7,374 nucleotides of DNA from UBA2882 sp964619485 (GCA_964619485.1 CAZUCI010000087.1:1-7374), one strand, 5' to 3'; numbered from the stretch's first letter, positions 1-6,388 are shown. Notes: a model not told the origin generated them from the letters alone. Made by a program: numbers and translations.

Positions 1-55
1 GTTAAGACATCGCCCTTTCACGGCGGTAACACGGGTTCGATTCCCGTCGGAGTCA
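1..55 (+). tRNA. tRNA-Glu (UUC), 3' part only
   Basis: The window opens inside this tRNA, so the 5' acceptor strand and most of the D arm are missing. The anticodon stem pairs 10-14 with 22-26 around a seven-base loop (15-21) with anticodon TTC at 17-19. The T arm is 31-35 paired with 43-47 around the loop TTCGATT. The 3' acceptor strand is 48-54 and the discriminator base is A55. The bases after it are TTA, so CCA is not encoded and must be added by the CCA-adding enzyme. tRNA-Cys starts four bases later, so both probably come from one precursor transcript. Confidence 0.95.
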
Positions 56-59
56 TTAT

Positions 60-131
60 GGCGCAGTAGCCAAGTGGTAAGGCAATGGTCTGCAACACCA
101 GTATCCACCGGTTCAAATCCGGTCTGCGCCT
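60..131 (+). tRNA. tRNA-Cys (GCA)
   Basis: This is a complete cloverleaf. The acceptor stem pairs 60-66 (GGCGCAG) with 124-130 (CTGCGCC), and the discriminator is T131. The anticodon loop is 90-96 with GCA at 92-94, and the T loop is TTCAAAT with a CCGG-type stem. The first anticodon-stem pair (A85/G101) is a mismatch; the other four pair. No 3' CCA is encoded. It is the last tRNA of the cluster, directly followed by a terminator. Confidence 0.96.
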
Positions 132-141
132 CTCAAATATT

Positions 142-175
142 ACTTCAAACATTTTCGGTGTTTGAAGTTTTTTTT
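142..175 (+). terminator. Intrinsic terminator of the tRNA cluster
   Basis: A perfect 10-bp stem pairs 142-151 with 159-168 around a seven-base loop. It runs directly into eight T residues (168-175). It starts 10 nt after tRNA-Cys and separates the tRNA transcript from the transporter genes. Confidence 0.93.
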
Positions 176-216
176 GCTTATAAAACGATATTGTATTAAA
201 AACAGAACAAGTGAAA

Positions 217-282
217 ATGTTTACATTATATACAACAGAAGGTATGATTGATAAAGTGGAAAAAGAAATGGGAATGCTATGA
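217..282 (+). CDS. Possible 21-codon leader ORF overlapping the AEC gene start (uncertain)
   Basis: An ATG at 217 opens a 21-codon frame that stops with TGA at 280-282. The stop overlaps the ATG of the transporter gene (279) in an ATGA arrangement, which is the classic layout for translational coupling. The encoded peptide is polar and matches nothing I recognise. The case against it is the lack of a convincing ribosome binding site before 217; the AGAAGG at 237-242 is too close to the in-frame ATG at 244. It may be chance, or a coupling device that helps translate a downstream gene whose own binding site is weak. Confidence 0.2.
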   Translation: MFTLYTTEGMIDKVEKEMGML

Positions 283-1229
283 CTGCAATAATTATTTTTA
301 AACAAATGGCAATTTTATTCGCAATTATGATTGTGGGGTATTTTTGCTTTAAGAAACAATGGCTTGATAAAAATTCATATGGAAAACTGTCAAAGATCGT
401 TGTTAATATTATGAATCCTATGTTGATTATTGGAAGTGTCATCAACAAAGAGGTTGGTTCAGATATAAGGAAAATATGGTATAATCTTTTGCTGGCTGTT
501 TTATATTTTGCCATGTTGACGTTGATCAGCTTTGTAGTTGTAAGAATTTTGAAAATTGACAGAGCAGTGGAAAGCTTATATCGTCTCATGATGATTTTTT
601 CAAATGTCGGGTTTATTGCAATCCCGGTAATCGGCAGCGTTTATGGGGAAGAAATAGTACTGTATATTGCATTTTACATTTTGGGCTATAATCTGCTTCT
701 ATACTCCTATGGCTACATTCTGGTTGGACAGAACGTTCAGTATAATATGGAAAGCACAGGAACAAAACATGTAAAAGCCAGACTTCCATGGTCAAAGATT
801 ATGAATTCCGGAGTAATCAGCTGCCTGATAGCAATTTTGATCTTTGCATTACAGATTAAAATCCCTGATTACCTGGCTTCGTTTGTTGACTATATGGGTG
901 AGCCGGCAGTTCCACTTTCCATGATCCTTATTGGAGCCTCAATGGCACAGCAGGAGCTTGGAAAGCTGTTTAAGGATATCAAAATGTATTTGTTTCTTGT
1001 TGTTCGGATGCTTTTGATTCCGATTATTGCAGCACTTTTAATAAAACAGTTTCCGATTCCGGATGATATTGCAGGCGTATTTGTTTTTATGCTTTCCATG
1101 CCGGTTGGAAGTATTGTTGTTCTTCTTGCAGCAGACCAGGGTGAGGATGAAATCTGTTGTACGAAGGGAAGTATTTTAAGCACATTTTTTGCGGTGCTGA
1201 CGATACCGATAGTTGCCCTCTTTTTATAG
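279..1229 (+). CDS. AEC-family transporter (auxin efflux carrier / malonate permease type)
   Basis: This is an inner-membrane secondary transporter of the AEC family (Mem_trans), whose bacterial members move small organic anions such as malonate or malate, or amino acids. The 316 residues fit the family length. About ten hydrophobic segments are visible, roughly 7-23, 38-56, 66-90, 104-122, 124-148, 174-193, 207-224, 234-254, 264-284 and 296-316. They are split by a polar loop at about 150-172. Family-like motifs are the Asn-Pro pair at 46-47, FSNVGFIAIPV at 107-117, GEPAVPLSMILIGASMA at 207-223, and the late MPVGS helix break near 274-278. The start at 279 gives the usual short N-terminus before the first helix. 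Its binding site (GGGA at 270-273) is weak, and I see no clear promoter between the tRNA terminator and the gene. It is followed by an FNT channel gene 31 nt away. The substrate cannot be read from sequence. Confidence 0.88.
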   Translation: MTAIIIFKQMAILFAIMIVGYFCFKKQWLDKNSYGKLSKIVVNIMNPMLIIGSVINKEVGSDIRKIWYNLLLAVLYFAMLTLISFVVVRILKIDRAVESLYRLMMIFSNVGFIAIPVIGSVYGEEIVLYIAFYILGYNLLLYSYGYILVGQNVQYNMESTGTKHVKARLPWSKIMNSGVISCLIAILIFALQIKIPDYLASFVDYMGEPAVPLSMILIGASMAQQELGKLFKDIKMYLFLVVRMLLIPIIAALLIKQFPIPDDIAGVFVFMLSMPVGSIVVLLAADQGEDEICCTKGSILSTFFAVLTIPIVALFL

Positions 1230-1230
1230 A

Positions 1231-1240
1231 TATCATGATA
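1231..1240. repeat. 10-bp perfect palindrome between the two transporter genes
   Basis: TATCATGATA at 1231-1240 is its own reverse complement. It lies between the AEC stop codon and the FNT ribosome binding site. It has no loop, so it is not a hairpin terminator. It might be a protein site or chance in AT-rich DNA. Confidence 0.3.
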
Positions 1241-1260
1241 AAAGATAAAGGAGATTTAAA

Positions 1261-2052
1261 ATGAACTCACCTTCAGAGATTACACAAAATTATGTTACTA
1301 TTGGGACAAATAAAGCAAAAACAGTATGGTGGAAAATGCTTTTGCTTGCTATTCTTGCAGGTATGTACATAGCAATTGCAGGTGTTGGTGCATCAATCGC
1401 TTCTACGACTGTGGACAACCCTTCTATTGCGAAATTGATTGCGGGGTGTATTTTCCCGGCGGGGCTGGCCATGGTTTTGTTGGCGGGCAGCGAGCTTTTT
1501 ACAGGAAACTGTCTTATGATCATTCCTGTGTTGGAAAAAAAGATTACCGTTTTTGAAATGCTTCGGGCATGGGTGATTGTATATGTTGGGAATCTGATTG
1601 GCGGGATTCTTGTTTCAGCAATGGTTGTTTATGGACATACCTTTTCCATGTTTGGAAATAAGGTTGCTGAATCAGCAGTTTCCATTGCGGCCGGGAAAGT
1701 TGCACTTTCTTTTCAGGATGGATTTATACGAGGTATTATGTGTAATATTCTGGTATGTGTAGCTGTATGGATGACTTTTGCAGCAAAGGATGCCGGGGGA
1801 AAGGTGCTGGCATTGTTTCTTCCGATTATGGTATTTGTCATCTGTGGATATGAGCATAGTGTCGCTAATATGTATTATATTCCGTCAGGACTCTTTGCAA
1901 TGAAGGAATACGGAATCACAGCAGATGGATTGACCTGGGGAAGCTTTTTTATCAATAATGAAATTCCTGTCACACTTGGCAATATTGTTGGGGGAATGTT
2001 TATTGGAATTATGTATTGGGCAATATTCCTAAAGAAGAAACACGAAAAATAG
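1261..2052 (+). CDS. Formate/nitrite transporter (FNT) family channel
   Basis: This is a pentameric inner-membrane channel of the FocA/NirC family, which passes formate, nitrite, hydrosulfide or similar small monovalent anions. The length of 263 residues is typical. The first signature, GSELFTGN at 76-83, includes the Thr (T81) of the pore loop. The second, GYEHSVANMYYIPSG at 196-210, carries the conserved central pore His (H199). Six membrane segments can be placed at about 27-48, 58-75, 102-122, 155-174, 180-198 and 235-257. The short basic tail ends in KKKHEK. The start is supported by AAAGGAG at 1247-1253, seven bases before the ATG. It is probably co-transcribed with the AEC gene. In a fermentative anaerobe, formate export or import is the likeliest job, but sequence alone does not separate FocA-like from NirC-like function. 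Confidence 0.93.
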   Translation: MNSPSEITQNYVTIGTNKAKTVWWKMLLLAILAGMYIAIAGVGASIASTTVDNPSIAKLIAGCIFPAGLAMVLLAGSELFTGNCLMIIPVLEKKITVFEMLRAWVIVYVGNLIGGILVSAMVVYGHTFSMFGNKVAESAVSIAAGKVALSFQDGFIRGIMCNILVCVAVWMTFAAKDAGGKVLALFLPIMVFVICGYEHSVANMYYIPSGLFAMKEYGITADGLTWGSFFINNEIPVTLGNIVGGMFIGIMYWAIFLKKKHEK

Positions 2053-2069
2053 TAAAAGTAATGAAAATC

Positions 2070-2108
2070 GAAAGGCTCAATTTTTAGACGATAAAAAGTG
2101 AGCCTTTC
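2070..2108. terminator. Long hairpin after the FNT gene, probable terminator
   Basis: Bases 2070-2086 pair with 2092-2108 through 17 positions, broken only by one A/G mismatch (2080/2098). The loop is GACGA. The outer half is GC-rich (AAAGGCTCA/TGAGCCTTT) and the inner half is A/T. The T tract after it is poor (CTTTCT), so termination may be partial. It lies 17 bases after the FNT stop and ends three bases before the -35 box of the next gene, so it marks the transcription-unit boundary. Confidence 0.65.
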
Positions 2109-2111
2109 TAC

Positions 2112-2140
2112 TTGCAACACATCACAGAATTGTTTATAAT
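2112..2140 (+). promoter_or_regulatory. Sigma-A promoter of the sensor diguanylate cyclase gene
   Basis: A -35 box TTGCAA (2112-2117) and a perfect -10 box TATAAT (2135-2140) are separated by exactly 17 bases. Transcription should start near 2147, leaving a leader of about 65 nt before the ATG at 2212. This is the best consensus match in the window. Confidence 0.85.
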
Positions 2141-2156
2141 TAGACATAATAGGGGG

Positions 2157-2191
2157 ATTTCTAAATAGAAATTGAAAAGTAGTACTTACTT
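2157..2191. repeat. Two small inverted repeats in the leader of the cyclase gene
   Basis: The first is ATTTCT (2157-2162) and AGAAAT (2167-2172), a perfect 6-bp repeat with a four-base gap. The second is AAGTA (2177-2181), which can pair with either TACTT copy, at 2183-2187 or 2187-2191. Both lie just downstream of the predicted transcription start, where an operator or a small RNA stem would act. They are A/T-rich and could be chance. Confidence 0.3.
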
Positions 2192-2211
2192 CCTATTTAC
2201 GAGGTGCCGAG

Positions 2212-4521
2212 ATGGGTAAAAAAAGGTTGAATGTAGGGTTATTTGTAAGCGAATATCGTGATATATTTGCCAACGAAGTGTGTGTTGGAGCTATGTATGC
2301 AGCGGAAGAGATGGATGTCAATTTATTTATTTTCCCCGGTGGCTATTTTAACGCACCCTACATGGAAGTAGACAGAACAAAGTATGAGTATCAGAATAAT
2401 TATATATATAATTTTGCATCGAAGGAAAACATTGATGTTTTGATTGTTCTTTTGGGAACGATTGCAAACAATGTTTCAGATGAGATACAACAGGAATTCC
2501 TCTCTAAATTTGAAGGAATTCCTATTATTACAATTGCCTATAAAAAAAGTGGATTTTCAAATATTTCCTTTGACAACAGAGGCGGCTTTTCTGAAGGGAT
2601 CGAATATCTAATTGATACCCTGAAGAAGAAGGAGATTGGAATTGTATGTGGTCCGGCTACCAATGAGGATTCCATGGAGCGTCTGGAGGCATACAGAGAG
2701 GTCTTGAAAAAGCATCAGTATCCTGTGGAAGAAAGAAAAATTGTCTATGGAAATTTTATGGACTCCAGCGATGAGGCGGTAGAGCAGCTTCTTGACCAGA
2801 ACCCGGAATTGGATGCGATTGTTTTTTCCAATGACTATATGGCAGTCAGTGGATATCGTGTGTTGGAAAAAAGAGGACTTAAGGCTGGCGAGGATATTGC
2901 GGTGATTGGATTTGATGATATTCCAGCAGCTTCCCTGATGGAGCCTCCACTTACTACTACGAGGGCAGACTCCTCAGAACTGGGGTATCGCGCTGTTAAA
3001 GAGGCAACCACCATTAAAATTGGTGATGAGAAGGATATTCGGATAGACACCTCCTTTATTGTGAGGGCTTCCTGCGGGGCAAAGAAAAACCGGGAAATCG
3101 AAAGTCTGGAGGAAAAGTTCCAATTTAATCCTGACACAGATGCACCGTCTGTGTTATCAGGACAAATTAAGCAGCTTCTTTTTGACGGATTTGCATCTGA
3201 GGAAAAGATTTTGGAGATAGAGAAAGAGTATGAAGCCTTTATTTCCTGGCTGGTTGCGAATGTAAAGGGAAAAAAGGTTACAGAGGAAGTATATCAGCAG
3301 CTGGTTGAACACTTTAGAGTAGTCAATACAAAAATTGTATTGTGTATTCACAATATTACCTTTTTATATGAAGTATCTGATTATTTGATTCATATGATTG
3401 CCAGAACCCTGCCAACACCAAGAGATATTGCAAAGGCATACACTGCTTTGGCAGAATGCTATAAGGATATTCTGATTACATATGAAAAGAAAAGACTGGA
3501 TCTTTCCCGCAGACGAGATGTGTTAAATCGCGTCGTCATGGATATGACGAGAGATTTGACCAATGTTGATAATACAGTTGAGGGATACGATACACTGCTT
3601 GCTAAAATGCATCAGTTAAATTTTGAGAACAGCTATATCTGTATGTATCCCCAGACAATACGCTGCCTGAAGGATGGAACCTGGGAAAAACCCAGAACGT
3701 TATGTGTGAAAGCATATCAAAATGGAATAATCAGTGCGGTTCCGGACAAAAAAGAAGAGATGGTTGAAACCAAGGATTTGTTCCGGATTCCGTTTTTAGA
3801 TGACGGAAAGCGAAAGACACTGTCTATTGCAATGATATTTTCCAATGATGAGCAATATGGACTTCTGCTCGTTACTCCCGACAAGGAGAATCTGGTTGAT
3901 ATTGAACCTATCAGCTATCAGGTCGCAACTACCATAAAAACCATTCGCCTGATCAGGAAAAGAGAGGATTTAGCGAAACGGCTGGAAGAAAGTTTGCGAG
4001 AACTGACAGAGACGAATGCCTTTTTAGATGAAGTTTCAAAATCTGATGAGCTGACACAGATATATAACAGAAGAGGATTTCTGGCAACGGCACGTCGTGT
4101 TATGCGGGAACCGGAGAATCTGAATAAGACAGCAGTAGTTCTTTATGCCGATATGAATAATTTGAAGCTGATTAATGATAAGTTCGGGCATGAAGAGGGC
4201 GACTATGCATTAAAAATGATAGCTAAAATATTAAAAGAGGCATTGGGGGCAGAAAATATCATTGGCCGATTCGGGGGCGATGAATTTGCAGCATTTTTAT
4301 TTGTGGAAAATAAAAATTATGAGCAGATGATTCGAAATGATATTAACAGCGCAACAGTCAGCTTAAATGACGGTAATGATAAGCCGTACTACGTGAGCAT
4401 GAGTGTTGGTATCAGTGCTTTTGCCAATACTGAGGATGCAGAATTGAATGATGCAATGGTACGTGCGGATGTGGATCTATATTTACAGAAGAAGCATAAG
4501 CGTAATAAGATTTTAAAATAG
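2212..4521 (+). CDS. LacI-type ligand-binding domain fused to a GGDEF diguanylate cyclase
   Basis: This is a 769-residue predicted cytosolic sensor. Residues 5-290 resemble the sugar-binding core of LacI/GalR regulators (Peripla_BP_3 fold): SFDNRGG at 119-125, SNDYMA at 206-211, VIGFDDIP at 231-238 and PPLTTTR at 245-251. The helix-turn-helix that precedes this core in LacI proteins is absent, and so is a signal peptide. Residues 295-440 are mainly helical, 440-580 look GAF-like, and 577-611 is a probable coiled-coil linker. The GGDEF domain spans about 612-769: DELTQIYNRRGF at 612-623, metal ligand D647, N655/D656, H660, D664 and an intact GGDEF at 688-692, so it should make c-di-GMP from two GTP. 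The RxxD inhibitory site is missing, since the expected position reads GAEN (679-682). The start has GAGGTG at 2201-2206, five bases from the ATG. It has its own promoter and terminator. The ligand is unknown. Confidence 0.92.
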   Translation: MGKKRLNVGLFVSEYRDIFANEVCVGAMYAAEEMDVNLFIFPGGYFNAPYMEVDRTKYEYQNNYIYNFASKENIDVLIVLLGTIANNVSDEIQQEFLSKFEGIPIITIAYKKSGFSNISFDNRGGFSEGIEYLIDTLKKKEIGIVCGPATNEDSMERLEAYREVLKKHQYPVEERKIVYGNFMDSSDEAVEQLLDQNPELDAIVFSNDYMAVSGYRVLEKRGLKAGEDIAVIGFDDIPAASLMEPPLTTTRADSSELGYRAVKEATTIKIGDEKDIRIDTSFIVRASCGAKKNREIESLEEKFQFNPDTDAPSVLSGQIKQLLFDGFASEEKILEIEKEYEAFISWLVANVKGKKVTEEVYQQLVEHFRVVNTKIVLCIHNITFLYEVSDYLIHMIARTLPTPRDIAKAYTALAECYKDILITYEKKRLDLSRRRDVLNRVVMDMTRDLTNVDNTVEGYDTLLAKMHQLNFENSYICMYPQTIRCLKDGTWEKPRTLCVKAYQNGIISAVPDKKEEMVETKDLFRIPFLDDGKRKTLSIAMIFSNDEQYGLLLVTPDKENLVDIEPISYQVATTIKTIRLIRKREDLAKRLEESLRELTETNAFLDEVSKSDELTQIYNRRGFLATARRVMREPENLNKTAVVLYADMNNLKLINDKFGHEEGDYALKMIAKILKEALGAENIIGRFGGDEFAAFLFVENKNYEQMIRNDINSATVSLNDGNDKPYYVSMSVGISAFANTEDAELNDAMVRADVDLYLQKKHKRNKILK

Positions 4522-4532
4522 GGGATAACGTC

Positions 4533-4561
4533 TCCACACGCTTTTACGAGCAGTATATTAT
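4533..4561 (+). promoter_or_regulatory. Candidate promoter for the DUF218-sirtuin-DUF951 genes
   Basis: TCCACA (4533-4538, four of six consensus bases) and TATTAT (4556-4561, five of six) are 17 bases apart. A start would fall near 4568, just before the hairpin at 4572. No other good promoter is visible before the gene at 4624, but the -35 match is modest. Confidence 0.4.
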
Positions 4562-4570
4562 AAGCAACAA

Positions 4571-4604
4571 AAGGGCTCAGGCAGATCAGCCTGGGCCTTC
4601 TTTT
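4571..4604 (+). terminator. Intrinsic terminator after the GGDEF gene
   Basis: Bases 4572-4582 pair with 4589-4599 over 11 positions, two of them G-U, around the loop AGATCA. The stem is rich in GGGC/GCCT and is followed by a T-rich run (TTCTTTT, 4598-4604). The A run at 4569-4572 could let it also work on the opposite strand. It lies only 19 bases before the next start codon, and the Shine-Dalgarno of that gene begins right after it. Confidence 0.82.
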
Positions 4605-4623
4605 CAAGAGGATGGTATAAGAT

Positions 4624-5400
4624 ATGAAGGAGAAATGCAGAAAAAGGTGGGGCGTTTTTATATGGGGTATTCTGGCGGTTCTTTCGTTGGCCTATTTCTT
4701 TTTGCTGCTTGGCTTTTGCGGATTCACTAATAAATTTTTCCTGATATGGCCATTTTTCTCATGCTGCTGCATGGCAATGGCAATACAATGCAGACTCCAC
4801 GTTGTGGAAAAATGGTTTCCGGGGTGGCTTATCCGCTTTGGAAAAACAGTACTTCTGTTGATGCTGGTTTTGTTTTTGGGTGTTGAGGGACTGATCTGCA
4901 CAGGGTTTTACGCTGAGCCTGAGGAAGGTGTGGACTATGTGGTTGTACTGGGTGCACATGTAAAAAACGGAAGACCAAGTATTGTATTGCAGAAACGGCT
5001 GGATACAGCAATTGCATATGCCGGGAAATATCCCAACTGTATTATCATTGCCTCTGGCGGACAGGGTGGGAATGAAAGTGAAGCAGAGGCAGTAGTTATG
5101 GCCAGATACTTAGAGGAAAAGGGAATTGCAGCTGACAGAATACGTGTAGAGGATCAATCCAGAAACACCAAGGAAAATCTGCAGTTTTCCATGAAATTTA
5201 TTGAGAGGGAAAATGCAGCTACAGCAATTGTCAGCAACGATTTTCATATATTCAGAGCTACACACATAGCGAAGAAGGCAGGGTATGTTAATCCCCAGGG
5301 ACTGGCTGCCCGGGATGATGCCAGAACAATTCTGGCAGATATGGTGCGGGAGTTTTTTGGGGTTGTGAAGGATTTTGCCTGTGGAAACATGATACTGTAG
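4624..5400 (+). CDS. DUF218 (YdcF/ElyC/SanA-type) membrane protein
   Basis: The N-terminal third is hydrophobic, with three likely membrane helices at about 12-33, 37-56 and 73-94. It is followed by a DUF218 domain at about 101-250. Family motifs are VVLGA (107-111), SGGQG (144-148) with acidic E151/E153/E155 behind it, the ED-S-NT-EN pattern at 176-185, and SNDFHIFRA (204-212) with H208 and R211. Family members act in cell-envelope contexts: ElyC in peptidoglycan precursor metabolism and SanA in envelope barrier function in enterobacteria. The catalytic chemistry is poorly known, so no precise function is assigned. Three adjacent Cys (47-49) sit in the second helix. The start has AGAGGA at 4607-4612, somewhat far (11 nt) from the ATG. 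A better-spaced AAGGAG at 4627 points to an out-of-frame ATG and is disregarded. The sirtuin gene follows after 50 nt. Confidence 0.85.
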   Translation: MKEKCRKRWGVFIWGILAVLSLAYFFLLLGFCGFTNKFFLIWPFFSCCCMAMAIQCRLHVVEKWFPGWLIRFGKTVLLLMLVLFLGVEGLICTGFYAEPEEGVDYVVVLGAHVKNGRPSIVLQKRLDTAIAYAGKYPNCIIIASGGQGGNESEAEAVVMARYLEEKGIAADRIRVEDQSRNTKENLQFSMKFIERENAATAIVSNDFHIFRATHIAKKAGYVNPQGLAARDDARTILADMVREFFGVVKDFACGNMIL

Positions 5401-5450
5401 TAACTGTATTTGCAGGTCAGGGAATGTAGTACCGATGAAGGGAGCAAAAT

Positions 5451-6173
5451 ATGGAAAAAATCGAAGAGCTTCAGAAAATGATCGATGAAAGTGAGTCAAT
5501 TGTATTTTTTGGTGGGGCAGGGGTATCCACAGAGAGCGGAATACCTGATTTTAGAAGTGTGGACGGACTATATCATCAAAAATATGACTATCCGCCGGAA
5601 ACAATTTTAAGCCACAGCTTTTACAGGAGCAGAACAAAGGAATTTTATCGCTTTTATCGGGATAAAATGCTTTGCTTGGATGCAAAACCCAACGAGGCAC
5701 ATATAAAGCTGGCAGAAATGGAGAAGGCAGGAAAGCTGAAGGCGATTGTAACACAAAATATTGATGGATTGCATCAGGCGGCCGGAAGCAAATGCGTCTA
5801 TGAACTCCATGGAAGCGTATTGCGGAATTACTGTGAAGAATGTGGAGCCTTTTATGATGCGGAATATATTCTGAATTCCAGAGAAATCCCAATCTGTGAG
5901 AAGTGTCAGGGAATGATTAAGCCGGATGTGGTGCTGTATGAGGAGGGATTGAACAACGATACTCTGTCAGGGGCTATTCGTGCAATCAGCCAGGCGGATA
6001 TGCTGATTATAGGAGGAACCTCCCTGGTTGTATATCCTGCAGCAGGCTTGATTGATTACTATAAGGGCAATAAGCTGGTAGTCATAAACAAAGCACCAAC
6101 AGGAAGAGATGCAGAGGCAGACCTCTTAATCAATGCGCCCATAGGAGAGGTATTTTCTCATATTGTTGTGTAA
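5451..6173 (+). CDS. cobB: Sirtuin: NAD-dependent protein deacylase
   Basis: This cytosolic Sir2 enzyme removes acetyl or other acyl groups from protein lysines, consuming NAD+ and releasing nicotinamide and O-acyl-ADP-ribose. The 240 residues match bacterial sirtuins. NAD-binding motifs are GAGVSTESGIPDFRS (22-36), TQNIDGLH (101-108) and GGTSLVVYPA (188-197). The catalytic His is H120 in ELHGS. A structural zinc site is formed by C128/C131 and C149/C152. Overall it reads like the Thermotoga Sir2 type (class U). The substrate-channel segment that often reads FGE is YEE here (163-165). A Tyr/Arg pair for desuccinylase activity cannot be assigned safely from the FYRFYR stretch (65-70). The start has AAGGGAG at 5438-5444, six bases from the ATG. 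It is probably co-transcribed with the DUF218 gene. The symbol follows general bacterial usage; the Bacillus equivalent is srtN. Confidence 0.95.
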   Translation: MEKIEELQKMIDESESIVFFGGAGVSTESGIPDFRSVDGLYHQKYDYPPETILSHSFYRSRTKEFYRFYRDKMLCLDAKPNEAHIKLAEMEKAGKLKAIVTQNIDGLHQAAGSKCVYELHGSVLRNYCEECGAFYDAEYILNSREIPICEKCQGMIKPDVVLYEEGLNNDTLSGAIRAISQADMLIIGGTSLVVYPAAGLIDYYKGNKLVVINKAPTGRDAEADLLINAPIGEVFSHIVV

Positions 6174-6205
6174 AATAAGGCGAAACAGAAAGGAAAGCTT
6201 CATTT

Positions 6206-6388
6206 ATGGTTTTTGAGGTAGGAGATATTGTAACATTAAAAAAGCAACATCCGTGCGGAAGCAGACAGTGGGAAGTCCTAAGAGTGGGGGCAGATTTCCG
6301 GTTGAAATGCTGCGGCTGCGGACACCAGATTATGGTGGCGAGAAAACTGGTGGAGAAAAATACAAAAGAAATACAGAAAAAAGCTTGA
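6206..6388 (+). CDS. DUF951 family small protein
   Basis: This 60-residue protein matches the DUF951 pattern found across Firmicutes: GDIVTLKK (6-13), HPCGS (15-19), WEVLRVGADFRLKC (22-35) and the CGCGH cluster (36-40), then a basic tail. Cys17, Cys35, Cys36, Cys38 and His40 could bind a metal, but this is inference. The family function is unknown; small basic members near translation genes suggest a nucleic-acid or ribosome-related role. The Bacillus relative (yyzM, as I recall) also lies near rpsF, so the position is expected. The start has AAAGGAAA at 6189-6195, about ten bases upstream. The -35 box of the rpsF promoter overlaps its stop codon. Confidence 0.88.
   Translation: MVFEVGDIVTLKKQHPCGSRQWEVLRVGADFRLKCCGCGHQIMVARKLVEKNTKEIQKKA

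Noticed and set aside
1..131. tRNA genes as an integration site with a mobile element beside them
   Set aside because: No integrase, direct repeat of a tRNA 3' end or foreign-looking gene follows in the window.
176..278. Promoter for the AEC-FNT unit
   Set aside because: TTGCTT at 174-179 and several TATTAA or TATATA-like hexamers exist, but none pair at 16-18 nt spacing, so no site can be supported.
18..305. 95-codon open frame on the - strand across the tRNAs
   Set aside because: It runs through two tRNA genes and a terminator on the other strand, so it is open by chance.
890..1183. 97-codon open frame on the - strand inside the AEC gene
   Set aside because: It is an antisense shadow of a well-supported membrane protein, with no ribosome binding site or recognisable domain.
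2141..2211. Possible c-di-GMP or other riboswitch ahead of the GGDEF gene
   Set aside because: The leader is only about 65 nt. I see no conserved junction or tetraloop-receptor pattern and no expression-platform terminator.
5363..5410. Internal promoter for the sirtuin gene
   Set aside because: TTGTGA and TTGCCT occur, but no -10 with a reasonable match lies at the right spacing.
5110..5892. Overlapping - strand frames of 67-129 codons across the DUF218 and sirtuin genes
   Set aside because: They are antisense to two genes with clear family motifs, and their translations look like low-complexity shadow sequence.
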